Part shown: positions 51,715-61,184 of the stretch, piece after piece
Layout: every line of letters starts with the position of its first letter
Numbering within the stretch: position 1 is the stretch's first letter
Position numbers and translations under genes: made by a program
Origin: Albibacillus kandeliae
GTDB lineage: Bacteria > Pseudomonadota > Alphaproteobacteria > Rhodobacterales > Rhodobacteraceae
Direction of reading: 5' to 3'
DNA length: 64,000 nt
Assembly (NCBI RefSeq): GCF_003116585.1
Contig: NZ_QEHM01000001.1
Coordinates: 1-64,000 of the forward strand
The notes under the pieces: generated by a model
The model's input: only the letters and a program-made list of their open reading frames with translations
Databases searched by the model: none
What the model was told of the DNA's origin: nothing

Positions 51715-52311
51715 ATGTCAGTCTATCGCAAAACCCAGTATCTCGCAGAGGTGACCTGGCTGGGTCATGTCCCGGCGTCGAAGGATTCGCTGAGGGCCGA
51801 GGCGGTCGAGACGCTCGACCTTGGCTTTGCCGGTGACCGGGGCGCGCGGCACGAGGGGGAGAACCGCCCCTCCTGTTCGCGGGTGACCATGCTCTACCCC
51901 AAGGGTACCGAGATCAGGAACGTGCGCCAACTGACCATCCTGTCGGCGGAAGAGATGGCGGATATCGCCGAGGGGGTGGGGCTCGACGTGCTGGACCCGC
52001 GCCTGCTCGGGGCGTCCATCGTGCTGAAGGGAATACCGGACTTTACCCATGTTCCGCCCTCGTCGCGCCTGCAGGCGCCGTCGGGGCTGACTCTGACCAT
52101 CGACATGGAGAACCTGCCCTGCCATTTGCCCGCGCGCGAGATCGAGGCGGACGAGCCGGGGCACGGGAAGGCGTTCAAGTCCGCGGCCAACGGGCGGCGG
52201 GGGGTGACCGCATGGGTCGAGCGGCCGGGTGCACTGGCGCTTGGCGACAGGCTGGAGCTTTTCGTGCCGGCCCAGCGGGGCTGGGAACCGGAGCTCTCGC
52301 TCGACGTCTGA
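51715..52311 (+). CDS. MOSC domain protein
   Basis: 198 residues from the ATG at 51715 after GAAGGGGG. MOSC core: LGFAGDRGARHEGENRPSCSRVTML, RQLTILSAEEMADIAEGVGLDVLDPRLLGASIVLKGI and LTIDMENLPCHLPAREIEA; the cysteine of NLPCH occupies the position of the sulphur-carrying residue in this family. Likely handles molybdenum cofactor sulphur or a small-molecule N-hydroxyl reduction; exact role unknown. Confidence 0.82.
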   Translation: MSVYRKTQYLAEVTWLGHVPASKDSLRAEAVETLDLGFAGDRGARHEGENRPSCSRVTMLYPKGTEIRNVRQLTILSAEEMADIAEGVGLDVLDPRLLGASIVLKGIPDFTHVPPSSRLQAPSGLTLTIDMENLPCHLPAREIEADEPGHGKAFKSAANGRRGVTAWVERPGALALGDRLELFVPAQRGWEPELSLDV

Positions 52312-52317
52312 GGCGGG

Positions 52318-53838
52318 TTACTCCGCCGGGGCCTGAACCGGCTGCAGGGTGTCCGACAGCGGCCGCTCGATCATCAGCATGGCCACCGCGCTGGCGACGC
52401 AGGCCAGGACCGCCGAGGTCCAGAACACCGGGTGCAGGGCGTTGGAAATGCCGTCGACCACGGCCTGACGGGTCACGTCGTCCATCGCCGCGATCTGTTG
52501 GGCGCTGAGGCCGCGCGGATTGACGCCCGGCAGCACGTGGCCCAGATGCCGGCTGAGACCGGCGGCGAAGAGCGCCCCGAAGGCCGAGGTTCCGAGCGAG
52601 CCGCCGATCAGGCGGAACATGTTGGCGCTGGCGGTGCCGATCCCGACCATCGAGCGGGGCACGGCATTCTGGATCGCGGTCACGCCGACCCCCATCACCG
52701 GCCCGATGCCGAGGCCGGTCATCAGCATGAACAGCACGATCAGCGCGCCATGCGTGTCGGGGCCGATGGCGGCCATGCAGGCCATCGCGACGGCCAGCAG
52801 GAGGGTCGAGAACACGGGCAGGTACTTGTAGCGCCCGGTGCGCGACATGAACTGTCCCGAGAGGGTGGAGGCCGTGATCAGCCCGAGCATCATCGGGAAG
52901 ACGAACATGCCGGAGGTGGCGGGCGAGACGCCTTTCACCACCTGCATGAAGAAGGGCACGAAGGTGATGGTCGAGAACATCGCCGTGCCGATGATGAAGC
53001 CGACCGAGTTCGAGACCACGAAGTTGTTGATGGTGAAGAGGCTCAGCGGCAGGATCGGTTCGACCGCGCGCCGTTCGGTCAGGATGAAGGCGACGAGCGC
53101 CAGCAGCGCGGCGCCGATCATGGCCAGCATGGTGGGGCTGGACCACGGCAGCATGCGCCCGCCGGTGCTGGCGACGAGGACCAGCAGTGCCAGCGTCAGG
53201 GCGAGGCAGAAGGCGCCCTGCACGTCGATGCTGGGCCGTCCGCGGGGCGGGGCCTTTTCAAGGATCACGGTCAGGATCCCGAGGACGATGGCGCCGATCG
53301 GCAGGTTCAGCAGGAAGATCCATGTCCAGTGGAAGTGCTGGACGATGAAGCCGCCGACCAGCGGCCCGATCACGGTCGAGACGCCGAAGACGGCGCCGAG
53401 CGCGCCCTGAAAGCGGCCACGCTGGCGGGGCGGCAGGACGTCGGCCACGGTTGCCATCGAGACGACGATGAGGCCGCCGCCGCCGATGCCCTGAACCGCG
53501 CGTCCGGCGACCAGCATCCAGATGTTGGGGGCGGCGGCGCAGATCAGCGATCCGAAAAGGAACACACCGATGCCCGATTGCAACACGATCTTGCGACCGA
53601 AAAGGTCACCCAGCTTGCCGAAAACCGGCGCTCCGACGGTGGCGGCGAGCAGGTAGGCGGTGATGACCCAGGTGATCTGGTCCAGCCCGCCAAGCTCTCC
53701 GACGATGGTGGGAAGGGCGGTGGTGACGACCGTCTGGCCAAGCGAGGCGAGGAAGAGAGTTACGGCCACAGCGCCATAAACAAGGCGGATTCGGGTCCAG
53801 TCGAGTGCGGGGGCGTCGGAATTGGCGTCCTGGGACAA
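52318..53838 (-). CDS. DHA2-family MFS drug efflux transporter
   Basis: 506 residues with 14 membrane helices. Motif A-like GKLGDLFGRKIVLQSG and the antiporter motif C region GAVFGVSTVIGPLVGGFIV mark a drug:proton antiporter of the EmrB/QacA class. Divergent from a MarR regulator, the common regulator-pump layout. No membrane-fusion partner (emrA) is adjacent. Confidence 0.92.
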   Translation of the reverse strand: MSQDANSDAPALDWTRIRLVYGAVAVTLFLASLGQTVVTTALPTIVGELGGLDQITWVITAYLLAATVGAPVFGKLGDLFGRKIVLQSGIGVFLFGSLICAAAPNIWMLVAGRAVQGIGGGGLIVVSMATVADVLPPRQRGRFQGALGAVFGVSTVIGPLVGGFIVQHFHWTWIFLLNLPIGAIVLGILTVILEKAPPRGRPSIDVQGAFCLALTLALLVLVASTGGRMLPWSSPTMLAMIGAALLALVAFILTERRAVEPILPLSLFTINNFVVSNSVGFIIGTAMFSTITFVPFFMQVVKGVSPATSGMFVFPMMLGLITASTLSGQFMSRTGRYKYLPVFSTLLLAVAMACMAAIGPDTHGALIVLFMLMTGLGIGPVMGVGVTAIQNAVPRSMVGIGTASANMFRLIGGSLGTSAFGALFAAGLSRHLGHVLPGVNPRGLSAQQIAAMDDVTRQAVVDGISNALHPVFWTSAVLACVASAVAMLMIERPLSDTLQPVQAPAE

Positions 53839-53939
53839 CGTAATATCCTTGGGTCAAATCGTGCCCGAGACTGCCCGGTCTTGGGCGCCGGGGGTCTCGG
53901 GCGTCGCTATGAGGGGAAGTCACTGTTGCGACACTCCTG

Positions 53940-53967
53940 ATATCTGCCACGTACAGATGTATGTCAA
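53940..53967 (-). promoter_or_regulatory. Putative promoter of the MFS transporter
   Basis: Minus strand TTGACA (53967-53962) followed 17 bp later by GATATC (-10 region). It lies in the 195-bp gap between the transporter and the MarR gene, in AT-richer sequence with repeated ATGTAT motifs that a MarR protein might bind. Confidence 0.4.
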
Positions 53968-54033
53968 CTGCATGTATTGTGCTTTGCTCGCTTTTCCGTG
54001 ATGATGGGCAAAATAGCGCTCTAGGAGTCCACG

Positions 54034-54657
54034 ATGCCCAACCGAGACGTCGCGATGACCGAGTTCCTGTCGCATGCAGGAATCACGAGCGAGACCACTG
54101 CTGCTGCCCTCGATATCGACGGGGTGATCCAGCGATGGCGACGCAGGGTCATCAAGAGGGAGTTGGGCAGTCACGCGCTGCGCGCGCTGGAGCTGGACAG
54201 CGAGATCGACCTTGCCCAGCTCGACGTGCTGATCGCCATCTGGGCGCCGGCCAACGAGTTCGGCGAGGACCAGGGGCGCGAGACGATGATCGCCACGGTG
54301 GCCGAGCGGCTGGGGATCGACCCCTCGCGCGCGTCGCGGCTGGTCAGTGACCTGATCGGCAAGGGCCTTGCGCGGCGGGCGGTCAGCCAGCAGGACGCGC
54401 GGCGGACCATCGTGGAACTGACTGCGCGCGGTCATGCGATCGTGACGGCGGTGCGGCATTTCAAGTTCCTCGTGATGGGTGAATTCCTCTCGGGCTGGAC
54501 GCAGGAGGAGATCGACACCTTCCTGCCGCTGTTCGAGCGGTTCAGCGCATGGGCCGACGAGGCCGGGGGCATCGGGCCGGAGCGCTTTCCGGAGCAGGTT
54601 GGTGAGATCGTCGAGAGCCTGCGCCTTGCGGGGGCGGAGAGCGAACGCTCGGCCTGA
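54034..54657 (+). CDS. MarR-family transcriptional regulator
   Basis: 207 residues. Winged helix near residues 85-150 (VAERLGIDPSRASRLVSDLIGKGLARRAVSQQDARRTIVEL). A longer N-terminus than typical MarR proteins. Divergent from the efflux pump at 52318 and probably its repressor. Confidence 0.85.
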   Translation: MPNRDVAMTEFLSHAGITSETTAAALDIDGVIQRWRRRVIKRELGSHALRALELDSEIDLAQLDVLIAIWAPANEFGEDQGRETMIATVAERLGIDPSRASRLVSDLIGKGLARRAVSQQDARRTIVELTARGHAIVTAVRHFKFLVMGEFLSGWTQEEIDTFLPLFERFSAWADEAGGIGPERFPEQVGEIVESLRLAGAESERSA

Positions 54658-54737
54658 ACGGGCGCACACCGCCGAATGTGAGGGACGCATCGTCGGGGAT
54701 GTTCCCTTTTCGTTTCGCCTGACCTACATCTTGCATC

Positions 54738-57161
54738 ATGGTCATGGTTCCCGAGGTCATCAGTCAGTGGTTTGCCGGGCGCGGGTGGGAGATTCATTCC
54801 CATCAGCGTGAAATGCTTGCGCGGGCGGAGGAACCGGCCACGCTGCTAATCGCGCCGACGGGCGGGGGCAAGACGATGGCGGGTTTCCTGCCGACCCTTG
54901 CGGAGCTTGCCCTTGATCCGAAGCCGGGCCTGCACACGCTCTACGTCTCGCCGCTGAAGGCGCTTGCCGCCGACATCAAGCGCAACCTCACCACGCCGGT
55001 CGAGGAGATGGGGCTGGCGCTGCGGATCGAGGACCGCACCGGCGATACCTCGGCGACCCAGAAGAAACGCCAGAGGGTCGATCCGCCGCATATCCTGCTG
55101 ACCACGCCCGAGAGCCTTGCGCTGCTGACCTCTTACGAGGATGCGCCGCGCATCTTTGCCGGGCTGAAGCGGGTGGTGGTGGACGAGATCCACGCGCTGG
55201 CCGAGAGCAAGCGGGGGGACCAGCTGTTCCTTGCGCTCGCGCGGCTGCAGCGGCTCTGCCCGGATTTGCGGCGCGTCGGACTGTCGGCCACGGTCGAAGA
55301 CCCGCCCGCCATCGCGCGACTGCTGGCGCGTCACCCGGACCGCTGCGAGATCGTCGAGGCCGATCCGGGACCGGCCCCGGATATCTCGATGCTGGTGACG
55401 GAGGAGCGACCGCCCTGGGCCGGGGGCGGGGCGGCCTATTCGATTCCGGCTGTGCTCGAGCAGGTGCGGCGGCACAAAACCACGCTGATCTTTCACAACA
55501 CCCGGGCGCAGGCCGAGATCTTCTTTCACAACCTGTGGCTCGCCAACGACGAGGGGCTGCCCATCGGCATTCACCACGGCAGCCTCGACCGCGCCCAGCG
55601 GCAGCGCGTGGAGGCCGCGATGGTGCGGGGCGAGCTGCGCGCCATCGTCTGCACCGGGACGCTGGACCTCGGGATCGACTGGGGCGATGTGGACCTGATC
55701 ATCCAGATCGGGGCGCCCAAGAACGTGAAGCGGCTGGTGCAGCGGATCGGCCGGGCCAATCACCGTTACAATGCGCCGTCCAAGGCGATCCTGGTGCCGG
55801 CCAACCGCTTTGAAGTGGTGGAGTGCGTAGCCGCGCTGGAAGCGGTGCAGGCCGGGGCGCTGGACGGGGACCCGAGGGGGCCCGGTCCGCGCGACGTGCT
55901 GTGCCAGCAGATCCTGATCACCGCCTGCTCGGGGCCGTTCGATGCCGACGCGCTCTATGCCGAGGTGATCACCTCGGGGCCTTTCGCCTCGCTCACCCGG
56001 CCCGAGTTCGATGCCTGCCTCGATTTCTGTGCCACGGGTGGCTACGCGCTTGCCGCCTACGACCGCTGGCAACGGCTGTTGCAGCGTCCCGACGGCCTGT
56101 GGCAGCTGCGCGACCCGCGCGCGGCGGCACGCATTCGCATGAATATCGGCACGATTCAGGATACCGACACGCTGAAGGTGCGCCTGCGCCGCAACCGGGG
56201 CGGCAAGCCGCTGGGAGAGATCGAGGAGGGGTTTGCCGCCTCGCTGACGCCCGGAGATACCTTTCTGATCGGCGGGCAGGTCGTGCGCTACGAGGGGCTG
56301 TGGGAGATGACCGTGGAGGTCACCCGGCGCGCCGACAAGAAGCCCAAGATCGCCACCTTCATGGGCACGAAGTTCGCCACATCGACCCAGCTCTCGGCGC
56401 GCATCCTCGACATGTTCGCGCAGGAGCGCTGGCCGCAACTGCCCGCGCATACCGCCGAATGGCTGGCCCTGCAGCGCGAGGTGTCGCGCCTCCCCGAGCG
56501 GGGGAGGCTGCTGATCGAGAGCTTTCCCCATGATGGGCGCGAACACGTCTGCGTCTATGGCTTCGCCGGGCGCAACGCCCAGCAGACGCTGGGCCTGCTG
56601 CTGACCAAGCGGATGGAGGAGATGGGACTTGCCCCGATGGGGTTCGTGGCCACCGACTACGCTACGCTGATCTGGGGTCTCGATGCGCTGACCGACCCGG
56701 CGCCGCTGTTCGACCGAGCGGCGCTGCGGGACGGGCTGGAGACATGGCTTGCCGGTAACGCGGTGATGAAGCGCACCTTCAAGGCCAGTGCCACCATCGC
56801 CGGACTGATCGAGCGCAATACGGGCGGGCAGAAGAAGAGCGGGCGGCAGGCGACCTTTTCCTCGGACATCCTCTACGACACGTTGCTTAAGTACGACCCT
56901 GACCACCTGATGATGCAGATCACCCGCGAGGAGGCGCGGCGGGGTCTCGTCGATTTCGGGCGGATCGAGGAGATGCTGGACCGGGTCGGCCACCGGGTCG
57001 ATCACCTGCGTCTGGAGCGCATCACGCCGCTGGCCGCGCCGCTGTTGCTGGAGATCGGCAAGGTGCCGGTGGCGGGGGCTGCGGATGAGCGTCTGCTGGC
57101 AGAGGAAGCCGCGCGTCTGCTGGATACCGCGGGGATCGTGGATCTGGCGCCGGGGGGCTGA
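54738..57161 (+). CDS. Ligase-associated DNA damage response DEXH-box helicase (Lhr-like)
   Basis: 807 residues. Motif I APTGGGKT near residue 37, DEXH box VVVDEIHALAESKRGDQL, then SATV, and HHGSLDRAQR with TGTLDLGIDWGDVDLIIQIGAPKNVKRLVQRIGRANHR (motifs V-VI); an Lhr-type C-terminal DUF4145/WH region follows. In bacteria this helicase typically sits with a nuclease, an ATP-dependent DNA ligase and the PdeM phosphoesterase. Only PdeM is present here. ATG at 54738 or 54744. Confidence 0.92.
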   Translation: MVMVPEVISQWFAGRGWEIHSHQREMLARAEEPATLLIAPTGGGKTMAGFLPTLAELALDPKPGLHTLYVSPLKALAADIKRNLTTPVEEMGLALRIEDRTGDTSATQKKRQRVDPPHILLTTPESLALLTSYEDAPRIFAGLKRVVVDEIHALAESKRGDQLFLALARLQRLCPDLRRVGLSATVEDPPAIARLLARHPDRCEIVEADPGPAPDISMLVTEERPPWAGGGAAYSIPAVLEQVRRHKTTLIFHNTRAQAEIFFHNLWLANDEGLPIGIHHGSLDRAQRQRVEAAMVRGELRAIVCTGTLDLGIDWGDVDLIIQIGAPKNVKRLVQRIGRANHRYNAPSKAILVPANRFEVVECVAALEAVQAGALDGDPRGPGPRDVLCQQILITACSGPFDADALYAEVITSGPFASLTRPEFDACLDFCATGGYALAAYDRWQRLLQRPDGLWQLRDPRAAARIRMNIGTIQDTDTLKVRLRRNRGGKPLGEIEEGFAASLTPGDTFLIGGQVVRYEGLWEMTVEVTRRADKKPKIATFMGTKFATSTQLSARILDMFAQERWPQLPAHTAEWLALQREVSRLPERGRLLIESFPHDGREHVCVYGFAGRNAQQTLGLLLTKRMEEMGLAPMGFVATDYATLIWGLDALTDPAPLFDRAALRDGLETWLAGNAVMKRTFKASATIAGLIERNTGGQKKSGRQATFSSDILYDTLLKYDPDHLMMQITREEARRGLVDFGRIEEMLDRVGHRVDHLRLERITPLAAPLLLEIGKVPVAGAADERLLAEEAARLLDTAGIVDLAPGG

Positions 57162-57202
57162 AAACTCTTGCAAAACACCGCGCGCTCGGCAACGAACACA
57201 GC

Positions 57203-57865
57203 ATGAACACCTGTCAGATCACCCTCGCCGGGGCCGAGCTGCTGGCCCTCGGGTCCGGCGCGCTCTGGTGGCCGGATAAGTCGCTGCTCTGCGTATCGGA
57301 CCTGCATTTCGGCAAGTCGGAACGCATCGCCCGGCGGGGCGGCGCGGTGCTGCCACCCTATGACACCCGCGATACGCTGAACCGGCTGGCCGCCGACCTG
57401 CTGGCCACCGGCGCCAAGACGGTGGTCTGCCTTGGCGACAGTTTCGACGATCTCGACGCCGCCGCCGGGCTGGCCGAGGAGGAGCGGCTGTGGCTGGTGC
57501 GCCTGCAGGCCGGGCGCCGCTGGGTCTGGATCGAGGGCAACCACGATCCTGGTCCGGTCGCCCTTGGGGGGACGCATCTGGCCGAGCTGCCGCTGCCGCC
57601 CGTGACCTTCCGCCATATCGCGCGGCCCGGGGCCAGCGGCGAGATTTCGGGGCATTATCACCCCAAGGCGCAGGTGAAAACGCGGGCGCGGACGATTTCG
57701 CGGCCGGCGTTCCTGGTCGACAAGGACCGGATCGTCATGCCGGCCTATGGCACCTACACCGGCGGGCTGCGCAGCCACGACGCGGTGCTGACGACGCTGA
57801 TGCGGCGCGAGGCGCTTGCGATCCTGACGGGGCCGCAGCCGCAGGCCGTGCCGATGCCGCGCTGA
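57203..57865 (+). CDS. pdeM: Ligase-associated DNA damage response endonuclease PdeM
   Basis: 220 residues. Calcineurin-like metallophosphoesterase motifs in order: DLHFGK (near 31), GDSFDD, GNHD and GHYHPK, with metal-binding residues intact. Follows the Lhr-like helicase by 41 bp. Proposed to process DNA ends with the helicase; the ligase and exonuclease partners are absent from this window. Confidence 0.92.
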   Translation: MNTCQITLAGAELLALGSGALWWPDKSLLCVSDLHFGKSERIARRGGAVLPPYDTRDTLNRLAADLLATGAKTVVCLGDSFDDLDAAAGLAEEERLWLVRLQAGRRWVWIEGNHDPGPVALGGTHLAELPLPPVTFRHIARPGASGEISGHYHPKAQVKTRARTISRPAFLVDKDRIVMPAYGTYTGGLRSHDAVLTTLMRREALAILTGPQPQAVPMPR

Positions 57866-57881
57866 AACGGGGGAGAGGGAT

Positions 57882-58298
57882 ATGGACGAGAACCTGAAGG
57901 CGCGGATCGAGGAAAGCTTTGCCGCGCAGACGATGATGCAGACGCTGGGGGCCGAGGTCGCCTCGGTCACGCCGGGCGAGGTGCAGATCACCGCGCCGAT
58001 CCTGCCGATCGCCCGGCAGCAGCAGGGGTTCGGCCATGCGGCGCTGACCTTTGCGCTAGGGGATACGGCTGCGGGCTATGCCGCGCTGACGATGATGGAG
58101 CCGGGGCGCGACGTTCTGACGGCCGAGATCAAGATCAACCTCATGAACCCGGCGCGCGGTGCGCTGCTGCGGGCGACGGGAAGGGTGATCAAGCCCGGCC
58201 GCCGGCTGGTGGTGGTCAGCGCCGAGGTTCATGCCGAGGACGAGAACGGGGCCGAGACGCTGGTGGCGCTGTTGCAGGGGACGATGGTGCCGGTCTGA
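57882..58298 (+). CDS. PaaI-type hotdog thioesterase
   Basis: 138 residues, ATG after GGGGGAGAGGG, 16 bp from the pdeM stop and so probably in the same operon. Hotdog pattern GFGHAALTFALGDTAAGYAAL and TAEIKINLMNPARGALL. Hydrolyses an unidentified acyl thioester. Converges on the AAA+ ATPase gene, with a hairpin between. Confidence 0.85.
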   Translation: MDENLKARIEESFAAQTMMQTLGAEVASVTPGEVQITAPILPIARQQQGFGHAALTFALGDTAAGYAALTMMEPGRDVLTAEIKINLMNPARGALLRATGRVIKPGRRLVVVSAEVHAEDENGAETLVALLQGTMVPV

Positions 58299-58314
58299 GG
58301 GACGCACACGAAGA

Positions 58315-58339
58315 GGCGCGCCCCGCAAGGAGGCGCGCC
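58315..58339. terminator. Hairpin between convergent genes
   Basis: GGCGCGCC occurs twice (58315-58322 and 58332-58339); being self-complementary, the copies form an 8-bp stem over 9 nt. No T-tract on either strand. Confidence 0.55.
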
Positions 58340-58358
58340 ACTATCGCTGTCGGTGCCG

Positions 58359-59666
58359 TTATTTGACGATCAGCTCGTCCTTGACGAACATGTTGGCCCA
58401 GGCCCGGTCGATCAGGTCGGGGCTCATCTGGTAGGGCAGGCCCTCGAACTCGCAGATGGCGATCATCTGGTCGATCAGGAAGACCGGCTGATAGTTGGCA
58501 TAGACGTTGCCGATGGTCGGGTACTTTTCCTTCAGCAGGTGCACCAGCGCGCGTTCGTCCAGCGGCATCCCCTTCTTGCGCGCGACCAGCGCGAAGATCT
58601 TGAGGAAGTCCTCCTGGCTCGGCCCGTCGATCTTGATCTTGAAGAAGATCCGGCGCAGTGCGGCCTGGTCGAAGATCTCGTTCGGGTGGAAGTTGGTCGA
58701 GAAGATGACCAGCGTGTCGAAGGGCACCTCGAACTTCTCGCCCGACTGCAGGCCGAGGATGTCCTTGCCCTCTTCCAGCGGCACGATCCAGCGGTTGATC
58801 AGGGCCTGCGGCGGTTCTTCCTGACGGCCAAGGTCGTCGACGATGAAGATGCCGCCGGTCGACTTGAGCTGCAGAGGTGCCTGGTAGGTCCGCGCGGTGG
58901 GGTTGTAGACGAGGTCGAGCATCTTGAGCGAGAGCTCGCCCCCGGTGACCACGGTGGGCCGCTCACAGCAGACATAGCGGCTGTCGAACCGCTTGGCCCG
59001 GCGCAGCGAGGTCATGTCCTCGCGGACCTCCTCGACGGCGGTGTGAACGATGGGGTCGTAGACGGTGATCACCTGGCCCGAATACTCGATGGCGCGCGGC
59101 ACGTAGATCCGGTCGCCGAGCGCGTCGCGGATGCCGTTCGAGATTGACGACTTACCGTTGCCCGGGGGGCCGTACATCAGGATCGAACGGCCGGCGCTGA
59201 CGGCGGGGCCGAGGTGGTTCAGAAGGGTGGGCGGCAGCACGAGGTGGCCCATGGCGCGGGTCAGCTGCTCGCGCGTGATCTGGATGTTGCGGATCGACTG
59301 GCGTTCGACCTGCTCGGAGTAGACCTCGAGCGGCACCGGCATGGCGCCGAAGTATTCGGACTGGCTGAGCGCATCGAGCGCACGGGCCTTGCCCGCGTCG
59401 GTCAGCTGATAGCCCATCTCGTTGCCGGAGTTGGCGTTCAGCGTGCCCATCGCCTCCAGCAGGCGCTGTTCGCGCGCCATGTCGATCAACTCCTGTGTCA
59501 CGGGAATCGGCAGGCAGATGGCGTCAGCGGTCTCGCTCGCCGTGGTGGTGTTCTTGCGGAACATGGTCTTCAGCAGGATATCCCGCATCATGACTGTGGG
59601 CAGGCGCATTTCCTGCAGGTTGCGCGGCGGCGGGGGCGCCAATACGCCGCTGGCTGCAATGTTCAT
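58359..59666 (-). CDS. AAA+ ATPase at the end of the tad locus
   Basis: 435 residues from the ATG at 59666 with GGAGAG upstream. The N-terminal 150 residues are unlike known domains (a winged-helix-like region LTDAGKARALDALSQSEYF). The AAA module follows: Walker A GPPGNGKSS near residue 185, Walker B IFIVDDLG, sensor 1 VIFSTNF and a probable arginine finger (ALRRIFFKI). No signal peptide. Lies 106 bp after the prepilin peptidase gene on the same strand. Its role in Tad pili, if any, is unknown; TadA/CpaF is a different protein here. Confidence 0.8.
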   Translation of the reverse strand: MNIAASGVLAPPPPRNLQEMRLPTVMMRDILLKTMFRKNTTTASETADAICLPIPVTQELIDMAREQRLLEAMGTLNANSGNEMGYQLTDAGKARALDALSQSEYFGAMPVPLEVYSEQVERQSIRNIQITREQLTRAMGHLVLPPTLLNHLGPAVSAGRSILMYGPPGNGKSSISNGIRDALGDRIYVPRAIEYSGQVITVYDPIVHTAVEEVREDMTSLRRAKRFDSRYVCCERPTVVTGGELSLKMLDLVYNPTARTYQAPLQLKSTGGIFIVDDLGRQEEPPQALINRWIVPLEEGKDILGLQSGEKFEVPFDTLVIFSTNFHPNEIFDQAALRRIFFKIKIDGPSQEDFLKIFALVARKKGMPLDERALVHLLKEKYPTIGNVYANYQPVFLIDQMIAICEFEGLPYQMSPDLIDRAWANMFVKDELIVK

Positions 59667-59772
59667 GGGGCTCTCCGGCTTCCTTGCGTCGCAAGGGCCT
59701 TCCTGCTGTGTCTTGATGGTTTTTTTATGGCCGGGGGAGGATTTTTGCCGCCCGTTTCCGGGGAGGCGGGGG

Positions 59773-60306
59773 CTACCTGCCGTAGATCGCGCCAAGGATC
59801 AGGTAGAGGCCGAGCGTGCCGCCCAGCGAGAAGCCCATCGGGAACTTCCAGCCCATGTGCCAGCTTTTCCAGCCCGGCGCGATGCGGCGCAGCGGGGTGT
59901 ACTTGACGAGGCGGTGGGTGGCGAAGGCGGCGAGCAGGTTGGCGGCAAAGAGCGCCAGCAACAGCCGCAGGTCGCTGCCCGCCACGAAGGGCGCGGCGGC
60001 GGCGAGGAACTTGGCATCGCCCGCGCCCATCGCGCCACCGGCGCTCAGCAGGAACCCCAGTGCCAGCACGGCGACCATCTGGCCGATGCGCCAGCCGTAG
60101 ACGGGCAGGGGCAGGACGAAGAGGCCAACCACGACAAAGACCGCCGCGAGCAGGATCACGGAGGGGTTGGTGATGCGCATTTCGCGCAGGTCGGTGAAGC
60201 AGACGTAGAGGCAGATCGGGAGGCAGAACGGCAGAAACCACCGTGCCGAAAGCACGGTGATATGCATCAGGCCCTGATGGCCCGAGAGCTCCTCGAAGGC
60301 GCCCAT
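59773..60306 (-). CDS. Prepilin peptidase (TadV/CpaA type)
   Basis: 177 residues, six membrane helices, with the two aspartates of A24 peptidases in DLREMRI and GAGDAKF. A later ATG at 60267 (MHITVLSARW) would remove 13 residues; neither has a strong ribosome site. It would cleave the leader of Flp pilin. No pilin gene is in this window. Follows the TadD lipoprotein gene by 4 bp. Confidence 0.88.
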   Translation of the reverse strand: MGAFEELSGHQGLMHITVLSARWFLPFCLPICLYVCFTDLREMRITNPSVILLAAVFVVVGLFVLPLPVYGWRIGQMVAVLALGFLLSAGGAMGAGDAKFLAAAAPFVAGSDLRLLLALFAANLLAAFATHRLVKYTPLRRIAPGWKSWHMGWKFPMGFSLGGTLGLYLILGAIYGR

Positions 60307-60310
60307 CGGG

Positions 60311-61159
60311 TCAGGCGTTTTCCAGAGCCTGCAGGGCCCTCACGGCCTCGTCGAAGTGCTGCGGGTTGGTGTCGATGGCTTCGCGCAGAAGCTGCTTGCC
60401 GGTTTCCACGTCGCCCTGCTTGATCGCCGAGAGGGCGAGCGTATGCAGCAGGTGCGCGCGCTCGTTCTGGTCCATCGGGATCACCGGGATGGTGTAGTTT
60501 CGCTGGGCGCCACGGGCCAGAACGAGGTTGTTCTTGGCGGTGTAAAGCGTCGGATCCTGCCGGACCGCGTCGCTGAACAGGCGTTCCGCGTCGGCATAGG
60601 CGCCGCGGGTCAGCTTGGAGTAGCCCCAGTTGTTCATGACACCGGCGGGCTGGGTGGTGAGCCCCACGGCGGTCTCGTAGAAGCTGTCGGCGGCCTTCCA
60701 GTTCTTGTTGGCGTCGGCGACCATGGCTTCGAGCTTGTAGCGCTTGAAGGTCTCGTAGGTGGGCGGAACGCTGTCGAGCGTCGCCTCGGCATCCTTCCAG
60801 TCGCCGTTGCGGATCAGCGCATCGGCGTAGTCGACCTTGTCGGCGTCGGTGACGCCGTTCATGCCGACCACCTTTTTCCACGCGATCGCGGCCTCGGTGT
60901 TGCGCTTGGCGCGCACCAGAGACACGGCAAGGCCGCGCTGGAGGTCGATACGGTCGGGGGATTCCTTGGTCGAGCGGGCGAAGTAGTTCACCGCCTCGTT
61001 GGGATCGGCCACCGTCAGCATCACCTCGTTGAGGTTGTTGGCGTCGACGACGTTGACCTCCTGAAAGGCCTTTTCGACTGTTTCCTTGCCATCCTCGGCG
61101 CAGCCGGACAGCACAAATGAACCCGCAACGATTGCTGGAATCAGGAAAATCTGGCGCAT
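60311..61159 (-). CDS. TadD-type TPR lipoprotein
   Basis: 282 residues. Lipobox LSGC (Cys at residue 20) after a signal sequence, then tetratricopeptide repeats (PDRIDLQRGLAVSLVRAKRN, AADSFYETAVGL, ADAERLFSDAVRQDPT). TadD proteins help assemble the outer-membrane secretin of Tad pili. Partner TPR gene lies 25 bp upstream on the same strand. Confidence 0.85.
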   Translation of the reverse strand: MRQIFLIPAIVAGSFVLSGCAEDGKETVEKAFQEVNVVDANNLNEVMLTVADPNEAVNYFARSTKESPDRIDLQRGLAVSLVRAKRNTEAAIAWKKVVGMNGVTDADKVDYADALIRNGDWKDAEATLDSVPPTYETFKRYKLEAMVADANKNWKAADSFYETAVGLTTQPAGVMNNWGYSKLTRGAYADAERLFSDAVRQDPTLYTAKNNLVLARGAQRNYTIPVIPMDQNERAHLLHTLALSAIKQGDVETGKQLLREAIDTNPQHFDEAVRALQALENA

Positions 61160-61184
61160 TTTTGCGTCCCTTGCTGCTCTTGCC

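Noticed and set aside
54846-57173. Long open frame antisense to the Lhr-like helicase
   Set aside because: The sense strand carries all helicase motifs in order; the antisense product has no recognisable pattern and no ribosome site.
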